From contig JACJWX010000005.1 in NCBI GenBank assembly GCA_020636905.1, positions 1 to 64,000 on the forward strand: a stretch of 64,000 bases of DNA, in the 5' to 3' direction. Shown here piece by piece: positions 8,189 to 16,936 of this stretch. The stretch comes from Actinomycetota bacterium. Its GTDB lineage: Bacteria; Actinomycetota; Thermoleophilia; Miltoncostaeales; Miltoncostaeaceae. The position numbers and the translations under genes were made by a program. How positions within the stretch are numbered: the first letter of the stretch is position 1; the number at the start of each line of letters is the position of its first letter. The notes below the pieces were generated by a model that did not search any database, was not told the origin of the DNA, and worked only from the letters and a program-made list of their open reading frames with translations.

Positions 8189-8919
8189 TGAATCGACCGA
8201 ACGACACCACGCCCCTGTTCCAGGCCGCCAACGACGAACCGACGATCACGATCGGCGCCGTCTGCGAGGCCCTGCGGGCGGACTATCCGGACATCTCGAT
8301 CTCCAAGATCCGATACCTGGAGGATCAGCGGCTGATCAGTCCCCGGCGCACGCCGGGCGGATATCGCCTATACACCAACGACGATCTCGAGCGCCTGCGA
8401 ACCATCCTGCGGCTCCAGCGCGACGAGTTCCTGCCGTTGCGGGTCATCCGCCAGGAACTCGACGACGGCGGTGCGGCGTCGTTCAGCGGTGGGGGTATCG
8501 CAAAACACGCGCGACGCCCGCAACTCTCCGATCCGGCTGCGCCTCCGCGCCACTCCATCGACGATGTGCTGGCACTCGACGGCGCGTCCCGCGAACTGGT
8601 CCGCGAACTCCAGGAGTACGGCCTCGTGCGGTCCGGGGAGGCCTTCGACGACACCGAACGCGAACTCGTGCAGGCGGCGGCCGAACTATCGAGCCACGGT
8701 GTGCAGCCTCGACACCTCCGATTGTTCCGAACGGCCGCCGAGCGGGAGGCCGGCCTGCTGGAGCAGCTGCTGGCGACCGGTCTGCGGTCCCGAAACCCGG
8801 AGCGGCGCCGCGAGGCGCTCGACACGCTCGAGCACATGGCCGGCCTGGTCTCGCACATCCGACACCTGATGCTGGTGGCGGAGCTGCGCCCGGTCGCACA
8901 TCCCGAGAGCGGTCACTGA
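8188..8919 (+). CDS. MerR-family regulator, FtsR (Rv1828)-like
   Basis: A 243-residue transcription factor. Residues around 14-90 form a MerR winged helix-turn-helix (IGAVCEALRADYPDISISK, then PGGYRLYTNDDLERL). The stretch LRLQRDEFLPLRVIRQELD closely resembles mycobacterial Rv1828/FtsR. After a variable linker, the C-terminal half is a helical domain without the metal-binding cysteines of classical MerR. It is coupled to the FHA gene. In Corynebacterium the FtsR homologue activates the cell division gene ftsZ; that role here is inference from similarity and context. Confidence 0.85.
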   Translation: MNRPNDTTPLFQAANDEPTITIGAVCEALRADYPDISISKIRYLEDQRLISPRRTPGGYRLYTNDDLERLRTILRLQRDEFLPLRVIRQELDDGGAASFSGGGIAKHARRPQLSDPAAPPRHSIDDVLALDGASRELVRELQEYGLVRSGEAFDDTERELVQAAAELSSHGVQPRHLRLFRTAAEREAGLLEQLLATGLRSRNPERRREALDTLEHMAGLVSHIRHLMLVAELRPVAHPESGH

Positions 8920-9061
8920 GCGCGGCTCCGGCATCGGCACGGGTCCCCGCGAGCATGCGGGTGACGCGCGGGTGTGCGCATCGCGATCGCACACCGCCCC
9001 GCCGGGTGTCCCGGCCGCTGCGCGAGGTGGTCCGTACGGGTCGGAGCGGGGAGTGTGAGGA

Positions 9062-9829
9062 ATGATTCGAGCCGGTGTGGACATCGGCGGTACGGGTATC
9101 AAGTCGGCACTGGTGGACACCCGGACCGGGGAACTCACCACGCCACGGTTGCGGACGCCCACGCCGGCGCATTCGACCCCCGAGGCGGTGTGCGCGGTGG
9201 TCGCGGAGCAGGTGCGCGAGCTGATGGACACGCATCACGGTGAGGGCACCGTCGGCATCGGGATCCCCGCCGTGGTCCAGCACGGCGTCATCCAGACCGC
9301 AGCGCATCTCGACGCCTCGTGGGTCGGCGTGGATGCGGAGGGAGTGCTCTCCCGGGCCGTGGGGCGCGACATCGTCCTCCTCAACGACGCCGACCTGGCG
9401 GGCGTGGCGGAGACCCGCCTCGGCGTGGCGAAGGACACCCCCGGCGTCATCCTCATGCTCACCCTGGGCACCGGCATCGGCTCGGCGATGTTCGTCGACG
9501 GTGTGCTCGTGCCCAACCTCGAGCTGGGGCACATCGAGATCCGCGGCAAGGCCGGCGAGAGCCGGGCGGCGGCGAGCGTGCGGGAACGCAAAGAGCTGTC
9601 GTGGTCCGACTGGATCGAGCGCCTCAACGAGTACCTGGACCGCATCGAGCAGCTCGTCTGGCCGGACGTGATCGTGCTCGGCGGCGGAATCACCCGGAAA
9701 TCCGAGAAGTTCGCCGATCAGCTGGTCACCCGTGCCGAGTTGCGGATCGCGGCGCTGCGCAATCACGCGGGAATCGTGGGCGGGGCACTGCTGGCCGCCG
9801 ACCACGATCGGGCGGCGTCGGCAGGGTAG
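9062..9829 (+). CDS. ppgK: Polyphosphate glucokinase
   Basis: A 255-residue ROK-family sugar kinase that phosphorylates glucose with polyphosphate (and usually ATP) as donor. It begins with the phosphate-binding VDIGGTGIK. Glycine-rich LGTGIGSAM and the active-site region LELGHIEIRGK follow, and the C-terminal part WPDVIVLGGGITRKSEKF is typical of PPGK rather than of other ROK glucokinases. The ROK cysteine-rich zinc motif is missing, as expected for PPGK. The ATG is preceded by GTGAGGA. It stands alone, 142 bases after the MerR gene, and runs convergently into the RlpA-like gene with only 8 bases between. Confidence 0.9.
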   Translation: MIRAGVDIGGTGIKSALVDTRTGELTTPRLRTPTPAHSTPEAVCAVVAEQVRELMDTHHGEGTVGIGIPAVVQHGVIQTAAHLDASWVGVDAEGVLSRAVGRDIVLLNDADLAGVAETRLGVAKDTPGVILMLTLGTGIGSAMFVDGVLVPNLELGHIEIRGKAGESRAAASVRERKELSWSDWIERLNEYLDRIEQLVWPDVIVLGGGITRKSEKFADQLVTRAELRIAALRNHAGIVGGALLAADHDRAASAG

Positions 9830-9837
9830 GACGGGCG

Positions 9838-10785
9838 TCAGCCGGAGTCGACGACCTCGGCGCGCAGCACGCTCACCGAGTGCATCCCGAGAGTCCGCGC
9901 GGCCGCGGGCGACAGGTCGAGGTCACGGCCGGGTACGAACGGCCCGCGGTCATTGACGCGGACGACGACCTCGCTGCTACCCCGCCACAGCCGCAGCCGG
10001 GTTCCGAAGGGCAATGTGCGATGGGCGGCGGTGAGCGCGGCCGGGTCGAACAGCTCTCCGGATGCCGTGCGACGCATGGTCGGCGAGTACCAGCCGGTCG
10101 TCAGCGAGAAGCGGCGCGGGAGGGCGCCCTCCTGCCGGGCCGATCCCGCGCTGCCGAATCGCAGCGGCTGGCCGGTTTCGGCGTCGATCGGTGACTCGCC
10201 GGGGAGGGACTGGGCCCGGATGAGCGCGGTCGGGAGCCCACGGGTGACGCCGACCGCGGTCTCGCCGTCGATCGGGGACGGTCCGGGGGTTCGCGCGGCG
10301 GTCAGTCGGGCGCTCGCACGTGCGTGACGGGCCGCCGCGAGGCGGGCGGTCACGATCAAGGCGCGGCGCCGCTGCTCGAGGCGCGTCTCGCTTGCCCGGA
10401 GCGCAATGTATGCGCTGCGGGCCTCGGCCACCAGGGCGGCGTCGGAGCGGGCGACGACGTCCGCGAACTCGGCCTGTGCCCGCGCGGCGTCCGGGTCGAG
10501 GGTGGTGAGTGCCAGCAGCGGGGTCGTTTCCGGCTTCGCGTACAGCTCGCGGAGTCGGAGGGTGAGCGCCTCGACGCGCGCGTCCATGCGGGTCCTGGCC
10601 GCGTCCAGCTCGGCGCGGGTGGCGACCAGGGCCGCCTGGTGGGCGCTGCGGGCCTGCTCGGCCGCCGCGTCCGCCCGTGCGGTGTTGGCGACGTCCTGGC
10701 GCAACGTGTCCAGGGAGGGGGCACCCGCGGCCCCGGTGGCCGCGATCGTGGCGAGCAGCGCTGCTGAAAGGATGCGACGGCGCAT
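9838..10785 (-). CDS. RlpA-like double-psi beta-barrel secreted protein with coiled coil
   Basis: A 315-residue exported protein. Residues 1-22 form a signal peptide. About 25-150 are charged, alanine-rich heptads that look like a coiled coil. The C-terminal 90 residues (from TGWYSPTM) form a double-psi beta-barrel of the RlpA/3D type, with PFGTRLRLW, VRVNDRGPFVPGRDLDLS and the conserved Asp residues of peptidoglycan lytic enzymes. There is no SPOR domain. The likely role is septal or general peptidoglycan hydrolysis, with the coiled coil as a regulatory or targeting region, as in PcsB/RipA-type hydrolases. The start ATG follows AAGGGA. The next gene leftward is convergent ppgK. Confidence 0.8.
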   Translation of the reverse strand: MRRRILSAALLATIAATGAAGAPSLDTLRQDVANTARADAAAEQARSAHQAALVATRAELDAARTRMDARVEALTLRLRELYAKPETTPLLALTTLDPDAARAQAEFADVVARSDAALVAEARSAYIALRASETRLEQRRRALIVTARLAAARHARASARLTAARTPGPSPIDGETAVGVTRGLPTALIRAQSLPGESPIDAETGQPLRFGSAGSARQEGALPRRFSLTTGWYSPTMRRTASGELFDPAALTAAHRTLPFGTRLRLWRGSSEVVVRVNDRGPFVPGRDLDLSPAAARTLGMHSVSVLRAEVVDSG

Positions 10786-10829
10786 TCCCTTCAGGTATCG
10801 GCCTCAGGCGAGCGCCGATGAGCCTCGTG

Positions 10830-12308
10830 TCATTCCCCGGCGACGACCCTGGTGAGGTGATCGATCAACGGGCGCGTCCCGAGCGGGGCGCCCGTCGCGT
10901 CTCGCATGAGCTCATCGGTGGGTCGCAGGTTGGCGTGCACGTGGACGCGGGTCCGCATGAAGGAGAGGATGTCGGCGAACCGCCCCGCCGCGATTGCCGC
11001 GTCCAGCCCTCCGAGGTCCCGGTCGGCCGCCTCGGCGAGCTGCGCCGCGTAGAGGTTGCCCAGCGTGTACGTGGGGAAGTAGCCGAACAGGCCCTCGGCC
11101 CAGTGGATGTCCTGCATCACGCCCTGGCCGTCGTGCTCCGGCTGCAGACCGAGCAGTTCGGTCGTGAGGCGGCGCCACTCGCTCGGGAGTGCCTCGACTT
11201 CGAGATCACCACGGACGAGACCGAGCTCGAGCGTGAACCTGAGGGCGATGTGCAGGTTGTAGGTGACCTCGTCGGCCTCGGTGCGGATGAGTGACGGTCG
11301 GACGTCCACCGCCGCGTCGGCGAATCGCCCGACGTCGAGGTCCGCCATCGCCTCCGGGAAGCGGGCGCGGAGCATGGGTTCGATCCGGGCCCAGAACTGC
11401 GGTCGGCGGCCGATGTGGTTCTCCCAGAACCGCGACTGGGACTCGTGCGCGCCCATGGACGGCGCGTCCTGCAGCGGGCTCCTCCATGCATCGGCCGGGA
11501 ATCCCTGCTCGTAGAGCGCGTGGCCGGCCTCGTGCATGACCGTGCCGATGTTGATGAGCGGATTGCCCGTGTCGATGCGGGTCGTGAAGCGGACGTCTCC
11601 CCGCCCGATGGTCATCGTGACCGGATGGGCCGAGCGTCCGATGAATCCCCGGCCGAGGTCGTATCCGATCATCTCGGCCAGATCATGTCCGAGCGCGAGC
11701 TGGGCCTCCGCCGGCCAGGTCCGACCGGGCAATGGCGCGGGGGCGCGCGAGGCGGCGTCGTCCACGAGGGGAGGGATGGCGGCCACGAGCTCATCGAAGA
11801 TCGGCTCGAGTGACGCGGCGTGGGCGCCCGGTTCGAAGTCGTCGAGGAGGGCGTCGTAGGGCTCCCCGCCGTCACTCAGCAGCGCTGCCGCCGCGCGTTT
11901 CAGCCGGACGACCTCCGCGAGCGCCTGCGCATAGGCCGGGTAGTCGCCCGTGTTGCGGGTCTCGATCCACACGTTCACCGATCGGGACGTGGCCTCGGAG
12001 AGGTCGCGGACGAGCGACTCGGGCAGGCGCTCGGCCTTCGAGCGATGGCGCATGGCGAGCTCGACCTGCCGGCGTTGGGCGGCGTCGAGGCCGTCGTCGT
12101 TGGCGACCTCGTCGAGTACGCCGGCCATGTCGGGGCGCACGAGTTCCCGATGGTGCAGCGTGGAAAGGGTCCCCATGTGCCGGGCACGGCCGTCGGCGCC
12201 ACCGGGCGGCATCAGCGTCTCACGGTCCCAGCCCATCAGGCTCAGCGTGCCGGAGAGGTCGCTGAGCGTCCCGATCCAATCGGTGAATGCGGTCCAGGCT
12301 TTGGTCAC
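10830..12308 (-). CDS. M32 family metallocarboxypeptidase (Taq-type)
   Basis: A 492-residue cytoplasmic zinc carboxypeptidase that removes C-terminal amino acids from peptides. The zinc-binding HEAGH is at residues 259-263 and the third ligand is the Glu of HESQSR at about 289, both characteristic of M32 thermostable carboxypeptidase 1. The length is normal for the family. The GTG start at 12308 is supported by TAGGTT ending 6 bases upstream, the leaderless pattern. It is divergent from the small membrane gene at 12360, and the two -10-like elements lie only about 27 bases apart. Confidence 0.93.
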   Translation of the reverse strand: MTKAWTAFTDWIGTLSDLSGTLSLMGWDRETLMPPGGADGRARHMGTLSTLHHRELVRPDMAGVLDEVANDDGLDAAQRRQVELAMRHRSKAERLPESLVRDLSEATSRSVNVWIETRNTGDYPAYAQALAEVVRLKRAAAALLSDGGEPYDALLDDFEPGAHAASLEPIFDELVAAIPPLVDDAASRAPAPLPGRTWPAEAQLALGHDLAEMIGYDLGRGFIGRSAHPVTMTIGRGDVRFTTRIDTGNPLINIGTVMHEAGHALYEQGFPADAWRSPLQDAPSMGAHESQSRFWENHIGRRPQFWARIEPMLRARFPEAMADLDVGRFADAAVDVRPSLIRTEADEVTYNLHIALRFTLELGLVRGDLEVEALPSEWRRLTTELLGLQPEHDGQGVMQDIHWAEGLFGYFPTYTLGNLYAAQLAEAADRDLGGLDAAIAAGRFADILSFMRTRVHVHANLRPTDELMRDATGAPLGTRPLIDHLTRVVAGE

Positions 12309-12314
12309 CCCGAA

Positions 12315-12320
12315 AACCTA
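12315..12320 (-). promoter_or_regulatory. Putative leaderless -10 element of the M32 carboxypeptidase gene
   Basis: TAGGTT on the minus strand lies 6 bases before the GTG start, with no ribosome binding site between. Confidence 0.45.
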
Positions 12321-12347
12321 GTACGCCGAACGCCTCCGGTGGACGGG

Positions 12348-12353
12348 TAGTGT
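12348..12353 (+). promoter_or_regulatory. Putative leaderless -10 element of the small membrane gene
   Basis: TAGTGT lies 6 bases before the GTG at 12360. It is paired back-to-back with the divergent element at 12315-12320. Confidence 0.45.
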
Positions 12354-12359
12354 GGGGGC

Positions 12360-12641
12360 GTGAGCGCCGGCCGCCGTCCTGGAATCGTGGTCTGGTGGGA
12401 GGAACTTCCCATCGGAGTACAGATCATCGTCACCCTGCCACTGGCCGTCGGCCTCTTCTGGGCGCTGCATCGATACGGGTTCAACCTGCCGACCGGCCGC
12501 TCGTTCACCTATGCCGGGTTCTGGGGGCTCGTGGCCACGTTCGTGATCGTGGGCTCGACGCGGGCCGAGCGGGCGAAGCGCCGGCACTTCGCCACGAAGG
12601 ACGCCACGGGCGCCGACCGGCGGGACGGCGACAGCGGGTGA
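12360..12641 (+). CDS. Small membrane protein of unknown function
   Basis: A 93-residue protein with two predicted membrane helices (around IGVQIIVTLPLAVGLFWAL and GFWGLVATFVIVG) and a charged, hydrophilic C-terminal tail rich in Arg, Lys and Asp. I do not recognise a family. The GTG start is set by the upstream -10-like element. It is divergent from the carboxypeptidase gene and is followed at once by a strong hairpin terminator. Confidence 0.6.
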   Translation: MSAGRRPGIVVWWEELPIGVQIIVTLPLAVGLFWALHRYGFNLPTGRSFTYAGFWGLVATFVIVGSTRAERAKRRHFATKDATGADRRDGDSG

Positions 12642-12669
12642 GGGTGCCGCCCCTTGAGGGGCGGCACCC
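12642..12669. terminator. Bidirectional terminator hairpin
   Basis: A perfect 12-bp stem (GGGTGCCGCCCC, loop TTGA, GGGGCGGCACCC) fills the gap between two convergent genes. There is no T-run, so it may act as a U-less terminator or as an mRNA 3' end protector. Confidence 0.8.
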
Positions 12670-12676
12670 GGCCCGG

Positions 12677-13606
12677 CTACTTGTTGGCGGCGTCCTTGAG
12701 CCGTTGCAGCGCGGTCTGCATCTCAGCGGCCACCGACTGCGCCTTCGATCCGTCTCCGGCCTCGGCGGCGTCGATGAGCTCGCGACCCAGTCGCGAGATG
12801 TCCGGGGACGCCTCGACGATGGCGGCCCGCTTCACCTCGAGTGATTCCACGCTCACGGTGTAGCCGGCCATCTTGGCCGTCTTGGCGTCGAACTCGTCGA
12901 GCTGCTGGCGCATGAGCGGCGCGCGCTTCTCGAGTGCGGCCGATCCGGAACCGGCGGCCTGCATGGTCAGACCGAGCTGGGTGAGGGTCTGGGCGTAGCT
13001 CTGGACGTCGGCCACGAACACCTCGATCCCGACCTCCGCACCGGGTGTGTCGGTCGCCGCGGTGGTCGTCACCTCGGCCGTGGTCGTGTCGTCGGCGGTC
13101 GTCGTTGCGTCGGTCGTGCTGGATCCGCTTGAGCTGCCGTTCCCGCATTCACGCAGTCCGAGTTCGGACGCCTTCTGCTCGGCCTGGTCGGTCAGGTCGC
13201 GAACCTTGGAGTCCAGGGACTGGATGACCGTGAGGGCGTTCTCCCCGCCGGCGACCCGGGTGTTGGCGTCCTCATAGAGCTTCTGCTGCTCGCGGAGGAG
13301 TCCGAGGGCCTCGTCGTAGTCGCTCTTGAGCTCCTCCGGAGGCGAGAGGTCCTCGAGCTTGGCCAGCTGATCCCGGTTGAGTTCGGTGGCCTGCTTGAAG
13401 AACCCGGGGAACTCGGCTTCGCTCGACGGGCTTCCGAGCGCGTCGAGCGCGTCTTCAGCCTGCTTGCAGATGGCATCCGCCTGGGTTCGGAACTCGTCGG
13501 CGCTGAGCGTGGCCGAGTCACCGCCGCCACCGCCACACCCGGCGATGACGAGGCTGGCGCCGACGAGGCCGGTTGCCAGGACGCGACGGTATTTGCGTGG
13601 GATCAA
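12677..13606 (-). CDS. Lipoprotein of unknown function (tandem paralogue 1)
   Basis: A 309-residue lipoprotein. Its signal peptide ends in a lipobox with the modified Cys24 (VIAGC). The N-terminal half is helical with charged heptads. A Thr/Ala-rich linker follows (around residues 165-190), then a second helical domain of about 120 residues. That last domain is clearly related to the C-terminal domain of the next gene upstream (shared VADVQ, GYTVS and the Leu/Glu spacing). The start is TTG, chosen because AGGAG sits 7 bases before it. The only other Cys of note is in the first helical domain (ICKQAEDAL). The function is unknown; an extracytoplasmic binding or scaffold role is only a guess. 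Confidence 0.75.
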   Translation of the reverse strand: MIPRKYRRVLATGLVGASLVIAGCGGGGGDSATLSADEFRTQADAICKQAEDALDALGSPSSEAEFPGFFKQATELNRDQLAKLEDLSPPEELKSDYDEALGLLREQQKLYEDANTRVAGGENALTVIQSLDSKVRDLTDQAEQKASELGLRECGNGSSSGSSTTDATTTADDTTTAEVTTTAATDTPGAEVGIEVFVADVQSYAQTLTQLGLTMQAAGSGSAALEKRAPLMRQQLDEFDAKTAKMAGYTVSVESLEVKRAAIVEASPDISRLGRELIDAAEAGDGSKAQSVAAEMQTALQRLKDAANK

Positions 13607-13624
13607 GTGAGGGCTCCTAACGGG

Positions 13625-14194
13625 TTACTTTGCGGCGGCCGTCCGCAGCCGGACGAGTGCCGCCTTGAACTCTGTCGCGACGGCCTGTGTGCGGGCGTAG
13701 TCGCCGTCCGAGGCCGCATCGACGAATACCCCGCCCACCTTTACCACCCGGCGAAGCGGTGCGGCGAGCGCCTTGCGCCGCCGTTCGAGCGGTGCGTCGG
13801 ACACGGTGTAGCCGCGGATCCGGGTGGCGTAGCCGTCGACCAGCGCGAGCCGCGACCGGAGCACCGGAAGCCGTTCCTTCAGGGCAGCCGGACTCTCGGA
13901 TGCCGCCGCGAGGTGCTGGGCGAACTGGGTGAGCAGGCGATTGATCTGCTGGACATCGGCGACCAGAACGCCGCCGTCGACCACGCCGGTGGGTCCGTCC
14001 GGAACCGCGGCGGTCGTGGGAGGTGCCGTGACCGTCGAGGTGGTGGTGGTCACGTCCGCGTCGGTGGTGGTCTCGGTGGCTGCGGTGCCGGCCGTCGACC
14101 CGGTCGTGGTGTCCGACGTCCCGCCGCCGCACCCGCTCGCGACGAGCGAGCCGGTGATCAGGGCGATGACGAGGGTGTGGCGCGTGCGACTCAT
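13625..14194 (-). CDS. Lipoprotein of unknown function (tandem paralogue 2)
   Basis: A 189-residue lipoprotein with lipobox Cys22 (VASGC), a Thr/Ser-rich linker to about residue 60, and one helical domain. That domain aligns with the C-terminal domain of the downstream neighbour: VLVADVQ against VFVADVQ, RGYTVS against AGYTVS, then a matching RRRKAL/VKRAAI region. The larger gene therefore looks like this unit plus an extra N-terminal domain. The ATG at 14194 begins the signal peptide; the frame continues upstream but without a sensible start. The two genes are 18 bases apart and probably co-transcribed. Confidence 0.72.
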   Translation of the reverse strand: MSRTRHTLVIALITGSLVASGCGGGTSDTTTGSTAGTAATETTTDADVTTTTSTVTAPPTTAAVPDGPTGVVDGGVLVADVQQINRLLTQFAQHLAAASESPAALKERLPVLRSRLALVDGYATRIRGYTVSDAPLERRRKALAAPLRRVVKVGGVFVDAASDGDYARTQAVATEFKAALVRLRTAAAK

Positions 14195-14318
14195 GTTGGT
14201 TCCCGTTCGGTTCGCCGATTGTGCGCGGTGCACAGCGGCGATCGACGGTACCAGCATTCAGCCAGAGCGGCGATTCCGGCATCACTCCCCGATCGGGGAG
14301 GATTCGGCGCGGCCCCGC

Positions 14319-16079
14319 TCAGGGTGCTGGCGCCGCCGCGGGGACGGCTGCCGGGGTCGGGAGCACGAGGGTGAAGGCGGCGCCGCCGCTGCCGGTCGAG
14401 ACCTCCATCCGGCCATCGTGCGCATCGGCGATGAGCTGGCAGATCGAGAGCCCCAGCCCGGTCCCCGGGCTGCTGACGGCCCGGGCGCCTCTGTAGAAGC
14501 GCTGGAAGACGTGGGGGAGCTCGTCGTCCGGGATTCCCGGCCCCGAATCGGCGACCACCAGGCGGGTCTCGTTCCCGTCCCGGTCGAGGGAGACCACGAC
14601 CTCACCGTCGTCCCCCGCATGGCGGATCGCGTTGCCGATGAGGTTGTCCAGGACCTGTCCGATCCGTTCGCGGTCGGCGGTGATGGCGACCGGTTCGGTG
14701 ATGGTCGCCCGCACGGTGACGCCGGCGGCGTGGGCGGTCGGGCCCGCCGCCTCGACCCGCTCGGCGATCAGCGCCGAGAGGTCGTGCTCATCCGCCGTGA
14801 GGCCCAGTCGCCCGGCTTCGGCCTGGGCGACCACCAGGAGGTCTCCCACGAGTCGTAACAGCCGGCGGGCGTTCCGCTCGCTCACCTCGAGGAACCTCGA
14901 CTGGGGAGGGCTGAGTTCGCCGGCCTCACCGTCGAGGACCAGCTCCAGGTAGCCGATCACCGACGTCAGCGGAGTCCGGAGTTCGTGGCTCACCAACGCG
15001 AGGAACTCGTCCTTCACGCGGTCGGCCTCGCGCTCGGCGGTCACATCGCGGTGGACGAACAGGCGACCCAGGCGTTGCCCTTCGCGATCGAGGACCGGCG
15101 CGGCGAATCGGACGAAGCTGCGTCCGGAGTCGTCCACCGTGAATTGGTGGATGGCCTCCTGCGGGTCGGCCTCTCGGAGCTGGGCGATGTCCCGGAGGAA
15201 CGCGTCGGGGTCGGCCACGTTCGGGACGTCCTCGCGGCAGCGCGCGTCGACGCCACCGGAGGGCCCCAGGACGGGTACGAGCAACTGGCGAAAGGGCGCG
15301 TTGCTGAGGACGACGGCGCCGTCGTTGTCCACCAGGTGGATGGCGTCCGGGGTGGCGTCGAGGACGGCGCGGATGATGCCGGTCTGTCGGTGGGCCGCGT
15401 GGAACGCCTCGGCGTGGTCGAGAGCCACGGCGATCTGGCCGGCAAGATGGGAGACGGCGGGGCCATCGAGGTTGGGGATGTCGGCGACGTCCGGAAGGGT
15501 GATGTGGGCCGCGCCGAGGACGGCCCGACCGCTGATGACCGGCAGCCGCACCCAGGCTCCCCAGGGCGCGGCGCCCATGGAGATGCCCGGAACGCAGTCG
15601 GCCGCCTCGAGCAGTTCGTCCGGGCAGTCGCCGAAGGTGACCCGTCGCCCGTCGCGGAGCGCGACGACGCCCCCGGCGGACCCGGCCAGCGCGCACAGGC
15701 CCGCGAGCCCCACCCTCACGATCACGTCCGGGTCCAGCTCTCCGGCGAGGCGTTGACCCACCCGGTAGAGGGTCTCGATGCGCTCCTGACCTCTGGCGCG
15801 CTCTGCGAGGAGGGCACGGAGCTCGGCGTTCTGGTCGAAGAGCTCCGCCTTGCGCGCCTCGAGCGATTCGGCCAGGCGGCGGGCGACGTCACGTTGCTCG
15901 ACGAGCGCGTGCCGCTCGCGGCGCACCGCCCGGACCGACGCGATGAGCGAGGCGATCGCGGCGATGGCGACCAGCAGGGCCGGGGCCACGCGGTCGACCT
16001 CCGGGGCCTCGGCCATGAGGGCGGTGGTCACAACGGCTCCGGCCGTGAGGACGACCGTCCACGGGAGTACGTGATGCAT
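14319..16079 (-). CDS. Membrane sensor histidine kinase with GAF and PAS domains
   Basis: A 586-residue kinase. Two membrane helices lie within residues 5-60, followed by a short coiled coil. A GAF-like domain covers about 110-240 and a PAS domain about 255-370. The HisKA dimerisation domain has the phospho-acceptor in ALVSHELRTPLTS. The HATPase domain contains the N box DNLIGNAIRHAG, G1 DSGPGIPD and G2 GTGLGLSI. The ATG at 16079 puts the first membrane helix at the N terminus; an upstream in-frame ATG at 16190 would add an unlikely charged extension. No response regulator gene adjoins it, so it is an orphan. It is divergent from a PilZ gene, which hints at a shared surface or motility output. 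Confidence 0.92.
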   Translation of the reverse strand: MHHVLPWTVVLTAGAVVTTALMAEAPEVDRVAPALLVAIAAIASLIASVRAVRRERHALVEQRDVARRLAESLEARKAELFDQNAELRALLAERARGQERIETLYRVGQRLAGELDPDVIVRVGLAGLCALAGSAGGVVALRDGRRVTFGDCPDELLEAADCVPGISMGAAPWGAWVRLPVISGRAVLGAAHITLPDVADIPNLDGPAVSHLAGQIAVALDHAEAFHAAHRQTGIIRAVLDATPDAIHLVDNDGAVVLSNAPFRQLLVPVLGPSGGVDARCREDVPNVADPDAFLRDIAQLREADPQEAIHQFTVDDSGRSFVRFAAPVLDREGQRLGRLFVHRDVTAEREADRVKDEFLALVSHELRTPLTSVIGYLELVLDGEAGELSPPQSRFLEVSERNARRLLRLVGDLLVVAQAEAGRLGLTADEHDLSALIAERVEAAGPTAHAAGVTVRATITEPVAITADRERIGQVLDNLIGNAIRHAGDDGEVVVSLDRDGNETRLVVADSGPGIPDDELPHVFQRFYRGARAVSSPGTGLGLSICQLIADAHDGRMEVSTGSGGAAFTLVLPTPAAVPAAAPAP

Positions 16080-16230
16080 GCGCGGGAGCTGCACACAGGA
16101 TGCATCGGCCCGCCGAGGCGCGATGTGAGCGTCGCGCCCGACGCGGTGCTCAAGTCTGGAGGCCTCCTGCCGATGGGCCCCCGTGCCCACTGGGCGGTCG
16201 ACGACCGTCCGAGAACGAGAGGACCTCCCG

Positions 16231-16590
16231 ATGCTCCACGAACCCGAGGACTTCGAACGTCGTCGTCATCCCCGAATGCAGGTCCGACTGCCCGTGCGCG
16301 TCCAGCGTCTCGGCGAGACGATCGAGGCCGACATCGTGGACATCAGTGAGGGCGGAGCCCTCATCGCCGCGGAGGACCTCCCGTCGGGTGCCCGTGTGAA
16401 GCTGGAGATCGAGCTGGCGGAACTCGGCTGGCACACCCTCGATGCGGAAGTGGTCCGCTGCGACGAAACCGAACTGGGCCAGGAGCGCGTGGCCGCCCGG
16501 TTCGCCCGCGTGGCGACCGAGGGTGGACGTGACGCGATCCGTGCCTTCTTCGAGGCGCGGATCGGCAGTTCCGCCTACGAGATCATCTGA
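16231..16590 (+). CDS. PilZ domain c-di-GMP receptor
   Basis: A 119-residue single PilZ domain. Both halves of the c-di-GMP-binding signature are intact: R-x3-R in RRHPR (Arg11 and Arg15) and D-x-S-x2-G in DISEGG (Asp37, Ser39, Gly42). The start is ATG 16231, preceded by GAGAGGA. An in-frame ATG at 16183 exists but lacks that site. Single-domain PilZ proteins act as adaptors that pass the c-di-GMP signal to motility, secretion or polysaccharide machinery. The partner is unknown. It is divergent from the orphan histidine kinase. Confidence 0.9.
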   Translation: MLHEPEDFERRRHPRMQVRLPVRVQRLGETIEADIVDISEGGALIAAEDLPSGARVKLEIELAELGWHTLDAEVVRCDETELGQERVAARFARVATEGGRDAIRAFFEARIGSSAYEII

Positions 16591-16599
16591 CGCCGGGAC

Positions 16600-16620
16600 A
16601 TCCGCAGCCGGCCCGCGGAT
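16600..16620. terminator. Hairpin between convergent PilZ and small-gene units
   Basis: ATCCGC and GCGGAT form a 6-bp inverted repeat around a 9-base loop, 10 bases after the PilZ stop. It is weaker than the other hairpins here. Confidence 0.35.
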
Positions 16621-16672
16621 CGGCACGCCGAGGAGCGCGACGGCCCTCCCGGAGCGTGTTCCGGGGCGCGGT

Positions 16673-16936
16673 CTAGACCGAGCGGTCGAACCGGCGGCCG
16701 GCGGGCGACGACTCGTCCGCCTCGGACGTGCCGCGGCGGGCATCCTCGTCACGCGCGAATCGCCCTTGCCCGGGCTCGCTCCTGGTGGCCTTGGGGACCC
16801 GGCGGGCCTGGGTCGTGTTCCGCGCGACCTGGCTTGCCGCGAGGACCTGTGTCTGTGCGTCGCGCACCATCAGTGCCTGGGCGATGCGGTTGGCATCCTG
16901 AATGGCGGCCTGGTGGAACCCGGTTGCGTAGGTCAT
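16673..16936 (-). CDS. Small protein of unknown function
   Basis: An 87-residue protein with an N-terminal amphipathic helical half (ATGFHQAAIQDANRIAQAL) and a C-terminal half rich in Arg, Asp, Glu and Ser that looks disordered. It overlaps the upstream small gene by ATGA, so translation is coupled. I know no family for it. The coupling and the upstream gene's good ribosome binding site are the reasons to think it is real. Confidence 0.5.
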   Translation of the reverse strand: MTYATGFHQAAIQDANRIAQALMVRDAQTQVLAASQVARNTTQARRVPKATRSEPGQGRFARDEDARRGTSEADESSPAGRRFDRSV

